The notes under the pieces are model-generated. The model saw only the letters and a list, made by a program, of their open reading frames with translations, searched no databases and was not told the DNA's origin. The translations under genes and the position numbers were made by a program. A stretch of 64,000 bases of DNA from Rhodococcus sp. CH91. Its GTDB lineage: Bacteria > Actinomycetota > Actinomycetes > Mycobacteriales > Mycobacteriaceae. Below, one piece after another: positions 59,612 through 64,000 of this stretch. Where the stretch lies: NCBI RefSeq assembly GCF_022554085.1, contig NZ_JAKFYR010000007.1:34914-98913 (forward strand), written 5' to 3'. The stretch's first letter is position 1, and every line of letters starts with the position of its first letter.

Positions 59612-60120
59612 CGATCTTCCTCAGAGCCGCGCGCATCATCGGCGACCTGGACGACGACTTCTACCGCGACGAGCGTCAGCGCGACGTGTGGAACGAAGCC
59701 TCCGCGGTGGGATTCCAGGTGTTCTCGTGGACCTCTCTGCTGGGAGCCGCGGTGCTTCCGTGGGTCGCCGGCCGGACGGGTGCATGGACGGCCCTCGGCA
59801 TCCTCGTCGTCTGGTTCCTGGCGTCCGTGACGACCCTGCTCTATGCGCGGATGCGGGATGTCGACGTCTACGCCACCGCCACGCTGTGGAGGCCGCGCGG
59901 GCTTGCGGCCGCAGGGCTGTACCTCGTCGGGATCGCCGGCATCTTCGTCTCCCTGCGGTTCGGCGGCGAACCCTTCGACAACGATCCCGCGACCTGGGCC
60001 GGACGAATCACCGGTGCCACCCTCGTACTCCTCCTCGCCGCGGGCGCGGTCGCGTGGAACCGCCGCCGGACCCGCGTGCGCCGCGCCGAGGAGGACGCCC
60101 GCGACGCGCTCGAGCCGTGA
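59608..60120 (+). CDS. uncharacterised four-helix membrane protein coupled to the XRE regulator
   Basis: A 170-aa protein with an acidic cytoplasmic N-terminus (LDDDFYRDERQRDVWNEAS) and four TM helices (about 33-52, 59-78, 97-115 and 132-148), ending in a charged Arg/Glu tail. No family assigned with confidence. Translational coupling to the XRE gene suggests one functional module: regulator plus membrane effector or sensor. It converges with treY, 10 nt between stops. Confidence 0.75.
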   Translation: MTIFLRAARIIGDLDDDFYRDERQRDVWNEASAVGFQVFSWTSLLGAAVLPWVAGRTGAWTALGILVVWFLASVTTLLYARMRDVDVYATATLWRPRGLAAAGLYLVGIAGIFVSLRFGGEPFDNDPATWAGRITGATLVLLLAAGAVAWNRRRTRVRRAEEDARDALEP

Positions 60121-60130
60121 GCAGGCGACG

Positions 60131-62533
60131 CTAGGCGGGGCCGCGGTCGCGCACGAGCGCGGCGACGGGTAGCCGTGCGAAGAGCTCGGCCGCCTCGGCC
60201 CGGCCCGAGAACGTCTCTCCCGACAGCAGGTCCGTCCAGCGGCCCTCGGGCAGCTCGAGGACGGTGGCGCCCCATCCGGTGCGCGAGAGCGAGACGGTGT
60301 GGCGCGATGCGCACGCGATGACATCGAGGGTGTCGGGGTTCGCGCCGCGGGCGAATGCCAGCAGGTGCCCGGCGGCCGGGCCGGACGCGAGCAACGGGGT
60401 GTAGGCCCTGCCGACGAAGCTGTCCGGCCGCGATCGACGCACCTGCAGGGCGGTGCGGACGATCCGGAATTTGGTAGGTGCCGAATCGGATTCGTCCAGC
60501 AGGCGTCGCCGGAGATCGAAATCGACCGGGCGCCGATTGTCGGGATCGACGAGGGAGTCGTCCCACAGTTCGGTGCCCTGGTAGACGTCGGGAACCCCCG
60601 GACCCAGCAGTTGCAGCAACTTCTGGCCCCACGAGACCGCTGCGACATGCGGTTCGAGTGCGGAGACGAAGTCGGTGAGATCGCGAGCGACGGGGCCCTC
60701 GCACACGGTGTCGAGCCATCGGGCCACGGCGTCCTCGAACTCTTCGTCCACCTCGGTCCACGTCGACCGAGTAGCGTTCTCCCGCAACGCTTTACGTGAG
60801 TACTCGTGGATCCGTCCGCGCAGTTCGGCGGTGACGACCCCGTCGAGCGGCCAGACTCCGAACAGTGTCTGCCACAGGAACAGGCCGATAGCCGGGTCGG
60901 GAGCGGGCGCGCGGTCGTTCCACGACTCGAGCCGGCGAGCCCAGTCCTCTGCGACCTGCGAGAGCACACCGATCCGGGCCCGGACGTCCTCGCTGCGTTT
61001 CGTGTCGTGTGTCGACAGGGTCGTCATCGTCCGCGGCCAGTGCCGTGCCCGTCCGCTCCACGCGAGGTGGAACTCGGCGGGGGTGAGGGACAACCGGCCG
61101 GGCTGCCCGCCCACCTCCTGCAGTGAGATCAGCCGGGCCGCTCGGTAGAACAGGCAGTCCTCGACCGCCTTGGCGGTCGCGGCTCCACAGATCTGCCCGA
61201 AGCGGCTCGCCACCTCACCGCTCAGCGTCATCGCCTGGGCGAAGGTCGCCAGGGCGGGTTCGAGCGAGGGATTCACCCGGGCGAGGTCGCCGACGATGCG
61301 GGGCACCAGAGTCCGCAACGGCGCGTAATCCGCACGGTAGACGGGCAGTCGCGCGGCCACGCCGATCACCGCCTCCCGCAGCGCGTCGTCGGAGCACTCC
61401 GTAGGACCGGTGACGCGGCGGACGGCCCGCAGCAGCCTGCGCACCTCCGGCGAGAGCCCGTTCTCGAGCACCGATCGCTTGAGATCGTGCTCGCGCGCAT
61501 GCAGCCACGGCCCATCACCCTCCGAGCCGGTGAAGATCCGCGACAGCGCGTTCAGTTCCACTTCCCCGGACGGGTCGACGAACACCGCCGACAGCTCCCC
61601 GAGTGCGTCGTAACCCGTGGTGCCGTCCACCGGCAAGGTCGCGTCCAACGGCTCGGCGTCGCCCAGAATCTTCTCGATCACGAGCCATCGCTGCGGTCCG
61701 ACGAGCTCGCGCAGACGCGCCAGATAGCCGGCCGGATCGGCGAGCCCGTCCGGATGGTCCACGCGGATCCCGTCGACCAGACCGTCGGCCACCCACGAGG
61801 CGACCTGCTCGTGCGTCGCGGCGAAGACGTCGGGATCCTCGACACGCACGGCGGCGAGGTCGTCGACGGTGAAGAATCGCCGGTATCCGATCAACCCGGA
61901 ATCCCACGGCACGAGCCGATAGGCCTGCCGGCCGTGGACCTCCTCGCCGGTGCCCTCGTCCGTGCCGGGTGCGACGGGGAATCGCTTGTCGTAGTAGGCG
62001 AGCATCGGTTCGTCGCCGGAACGATCGACGGTCAGTGCGCGGATGTCGTCCTCCGACCCGAGGACCGGCAGTGCGATACGTCCGTCGGCCCCGTTGTCGG
62101 GCTCGAGATCGAGGTCGAAGAAGGAGGCGAACCGCGATCGCTGCCCGTGCTTCAGCACATCCCACCACCAGGCGTTCTGACACGGGTCGGCCACCCCCAC
62201 ATGATTGGGGACGATGTCGACGACCAGGCCGATGCCGCGCGCACGGGCCTCCCGCGACAATGTCTCCAGTCCGGCACGTCCCCCGAGCGCCTCGGAGACC
62301 GTGCCGGGATCGACCACGTCGTAACCGTGTGTGGATCCGACGGTGGCCGTCAGGACGGGGGAGAGATAGACGTGCGAGACGCCGAGAGCGTCGAGATAGT
62401 CGAGCAGGGCCACGGCGTCGGCGAAAGTGCACTCGTCGCCGCGCATCTGGAGTCGGTAGGTGGACAGCACCGCAGCAGGGTTCCCCCGGTCGCCGTGCGT
62501 CACACCTGATGTCTCCACCCTGCCCGCCGTCAC
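60131..62533 (-). CDS. treY: maltooligosyltrehalose synthase TreY
   Basis: GH13 enzyme of 800 aa that isomerises the reducing-end alpha-1,4 bond of maltodextrins to alpha-1,1. Motifs: [70 protein letters not shown] and [20 protein letters not shown] 62533 overlaps the treX stop by 4 nt. It works between TreX and TreZ. Confidence 0.95.
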   Translation of the reverse strand: MTAGRVETSGVTHGDRGNPAAVLSTYRLQMRGDECTFADAVALLDYLDALGVSHVYLSPVLTATVGSTHGYDVVDPGTVSEALGGRAGLETLSREARARGIGLVVDIVPNHVGVADPCQNAWWWDVLKHGQRSRFASFFDLDLEPDNGADGRIALPVLGSEDDIRALTVDRSGDEPMLAYYDKRFPVAPGTDEGTGEEVHGRQAYRLVPWDSGLIGYRRFFTVDDLAAVRVEDPDVFAATHEQVASWVADGLVDGIRVDHPDGLADPAGYLARLRELVGPQRWLVIEKILGDAEPLDATLPVDGTTGYDALGELSAVFVDPSGEVELNALSRIFTGSEGDGPWLHAREHDLKRSVLENGLSPEVRRLLRAVRRVTGPTECSDDALREAVIGVAARLPVYRADYAPLRTLVPRIVGDLARVNPSLEPALATFAQAMTLSGEVASRFGQICGAATAKAVEDCLFYRAARLISLQEVGGQPGRLSLTPAEFHLAWSGRARHWPRTMTTLSTHDTKRSEDVRARIGVLSQVAEDWARRLESWNDRAPAPDPAIGLFLWQTLFGVWPLDGVVTAELRGRIHEYSRKALRENATRSTWTEVDEEFEDAVARWLDTVCEGPVARDLTDFVSALEPHVAAVSWGQKLLQLLGPGVPDVYQGTELWDDSLVDPDNRRPVDFDLRRRLLDESDSAPTKFRIVRTALQVRRSRPDSFVGRAYTPLLASGPAAGHLLAFARGANPDTLDVIACASRHTVSLSRTGWGATVLELPEGRWTDLLSGETFSGRAEAAELFARLPVAALVRDRGPA

Positions 62534-64000
62534 CGGGTTCGCCGGAGCACCAGCACGGATCGCGCCTCCACCCGCACCGGTTTACCGGCGACGACCGTCT
62601 CCTCGCGCAATCCTTGCGGAATGTCGGTGTCGAGCGCGACCGTCCACTCCTCGGCGTGCGGACCGTCGGGGGTGACGAAATCGAGCGGCTCGTGATGCGC
62701 GTTGAAACACATCAGGAACGAGTCGTCGACGACACGCTGCCCACGCTGGTCCGGTTCGGGGATGCTCGATCCGTTGAGGAAGACCGCCAGGGACTTACCG
62801 AATCCGCTGTCCCAGTCCTCAGGGGTCATCTCGTCGCCACTCGGCGTTCTCCACGCGATGTCGCGGGACTGGTCGCCGCTGCGGATCGGCCGACCTTCGA
62901 AGAACCTCCGCCGCCGGAAGACCGGGTGCTCGGCCCGCAGCGCGATCACGTTGCGCGTGAACGCGAGCAGATCGGCGTTCGTCTCGGCGAGCGACCAGTC
63001 CATCCACGACAGCTCGTTGTCCTGGCAGTAGACGTTGTTGTTGCCCTGCTGCGTGCGGCCCAGTTCGTCACCGTGCGCGAGCATCGGCGTGCCTTGCGAC
63101 AGGATCAGCGTCGCGAGCATGTTCCGCTGCTGGCGGGCGCGCAGTGTCAGGACCTCGGGGTCGTCCGTCGGGCCTTCCACGCCGCAGTTCCACGACCGGT
63201 TGTGCGACTCGCCGTCGCGATTGTCCTCACCGTTGGCGTCGTTGTGTTTCTCGTTGTAGGACACCAGGTCCGCGAGCGTGAAGCCGTCGTGGGCCGTGAC
63301 GAAGTTGATCGACGCGCCCGGCCTGCGACCGGTGTCCTCGTAGAGATCGGACGAGCCGGTCAGTCGCGAGGCGAACTCGCCAAGAGTCGACGGTTCGCCA
63401 CGCCAGTAGTCGCGGACCGTGTCGCGGTACTTGCCGTTCCACTCGGTCCACTGCGCGGGGAAGTTACCGACCTGGTACCCGCCTTCGCCGACATCCCACG
63501 GCTCGGCGATGAGCTTGACCTGCGAGACCACCGGGTCCTGCTGGACGAGATCGAAGAAGGCCGACAAGCGGTCGACGTCGTGCAGTTCGCGCGCCAGGGT
63601 CGAGGCGAGGTCGAAGCGGAACCCGTCGACGTGCATCTCGGTGACCCAGTACCGGAGCGAATCCATGATCAGCTGCAGGGTGTGCGGGTGACGGGCGTTG
63701 AGGCTGTTGCCCGTTCCCGTGTAGTCCATGTAGTAGGCCTTGTCGTCGTCGACGAGCCGGTAGTAGGCGGCGTTGTCGATGCCGCGGAAACTGATGGTGG
63801 GACCGAGATGGTTGCCCTCGGCGGTGTGGTTGTAGACCACATCGAGGATGACCTCGATACCCGCTTCGTGGAACGCGCGCACCATCGCCTTGAACTCGGC
63901 GACCACCGCACTCGGCTTGTTCGACGACGAATAGTCCGCGTGCGGCGCGAAGAAGCCGAAGGTGTTGTACCCCCAGTAGTTCCGCAGCCCTTGATCGATC
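62530..64000 (-). CDS. treX: glycogen debranching enzyme TreX (5' end outside window)
   Basis: C-terminal 489 or so residues of a GH13 isoamylase-type debranching enzyme that trims glycogen branches to linear maltodextrin for TreY. Visible: [50 protein letters not shown] (nucleophile Asp), [19 protein letters not shown] and [18 protein letters not shown]. The frame is open to the window edge, so the start lies beyond 64000. The stop overlaps the treY GTG. Confidence 0.94.
   Translation of the reverse strand, partial: IDQGLRNYWGYNTFGFFAPHADYSSSNKPSAVVAEFKAMVRAFHEAGIEVILDVVYNHTAEGNHLGPTISFRGIDNAAYYRLVDDDKAYYMDYTGTGNSLNARHPHTLQLIMDSLRYWVTEMHVDGFRFDLASTLARELHDVDRLSAFFDLVQQDPVVSQVKLIAEPWDVGEGGYQVGNFPAQWTEWNGKYRDTVRDYWRGEPSTLGEFASRLTGSSDLYEDTGRRPGASINFVTAHDGFTLADLVSYNEKHNDANGEDNRDGESHNRSWNCGVEGPTDDPEVLTLRARQQRNMLATLILSQGTPMLAHGDELGRTQQGNNNVYCQDNELSWMDWSLAETNADLLAFTRNVIALRAEHPVFRRRRFFEGRPIRSGDQSRDIAWRTPSGDEMTPEDWDSGFGKSLAVFLNGSSIPEPDQRGQRVVDDSFLMCFNAHHEPLDFVTPDGPHAEEWTVALDTDIPQGLREETVVAGKPVRVEARSVLVLRRTR

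Noticed and set aside
1-64000. tRNA, rRNA, insertion sequences, phage or conjugation genes
   Set aside because: I looked for transposase, integrase, terminal repeats and tRNA-like ends and found none that could be supported.

Overview
This window is chromosomal DNA of high G+C content from a mycolic-acid actinobacterium, most likely a Rhodococcus. The evidence is the very high G+C, frequent GTG starts, ATGA/GTGA stop-start overlaps, and gene order that follows Mycobacterium tuberculosis blocks Rv2176 to Rv2144c and then Rv1536 to Rv1564c. Carotenoid genes absent from M. tuberculosis are interleaved in it. I see no rRNA, tRNA, insertion sequence, prophage or CRISPR array. The window is mostly core genome, and the unusual material lies in intergenic regulation and a few small insertions.

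Region 1 (1-14072) holds cell-envelope and pigment genes. It contains a PASTA-domain Ser/Thr kinase (PknL), its probable DNA-binding substrate (Rv2175c-like), a leftward set idsA/crtE - crtI - mptA - crtB, a methylenetetrahydrofolate reductase, and a second leftward set GNAT - crtO-like ketolase - cruF-like hydratase - lppM - GT2 glycosyltransferase. Together these suggest a keto/hydroxy carotenoid glycoside. The lipomannan mannosyltransferase MptA and lipoprotein LppM sit inside the pigment transcription units.

Region 2 (14073-36688) holds division and cell-wall genes. A HEPN-family gene lies behind a perfect LexA/SOS box, followed by a DUF3040 membrane gene that appears frameshifted in a G7 run. 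Then comes the complete dcw cluster: mraZ, rsmH, ftsL-like, pbpB, murE, murF, mraY, murD, ftsW, murG, murC, ftsQ, ftsZ, pgeF, yggS, sepF, yggT, wag31 and an Rv2144c-like gene. Most of its genes overlap by 4 nt. mraZ has a three-repeat operator, the mraZ-rsmH gap has tandem hairpins, and a strong terminator follows sepF.

Region 3 (36689-50041) starts with a translational T-box leader and ileS, followed by dinB (DNA polymerase IV), two lipoproteins of which the second is divergent from lspA, rluD, a small secreted protein, rarD and dnaE1.

Region 4 (50042-64000) has a Ddn-like F420 enzyme with a PoxB-type pyruvate oxidase, ilvA and the trehalose-from-glycogen genes. treX (cut by the window end) and treY are coupled, but treZ lies 4.3 kb away. 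Between them are a TetR regulator, a YchJ/SEC-C protein, a TIGR00725 SLOG-like protein, an amidohydrolase, an AT-richer gap and a two-gene XRE regulator plus membrane protein module.

A recurring signal is leaderless expression: at least eight genes have a TANNNT-like hexamer 6-7 nt before their GTG start. The best candidates for undescribed biology are the SOS-controlled HEPN gene, the XRE/membrane-protein module, and the repeat-built RNA structures around mraZ-rsmH and after the Mtb12-like lipoprotein.
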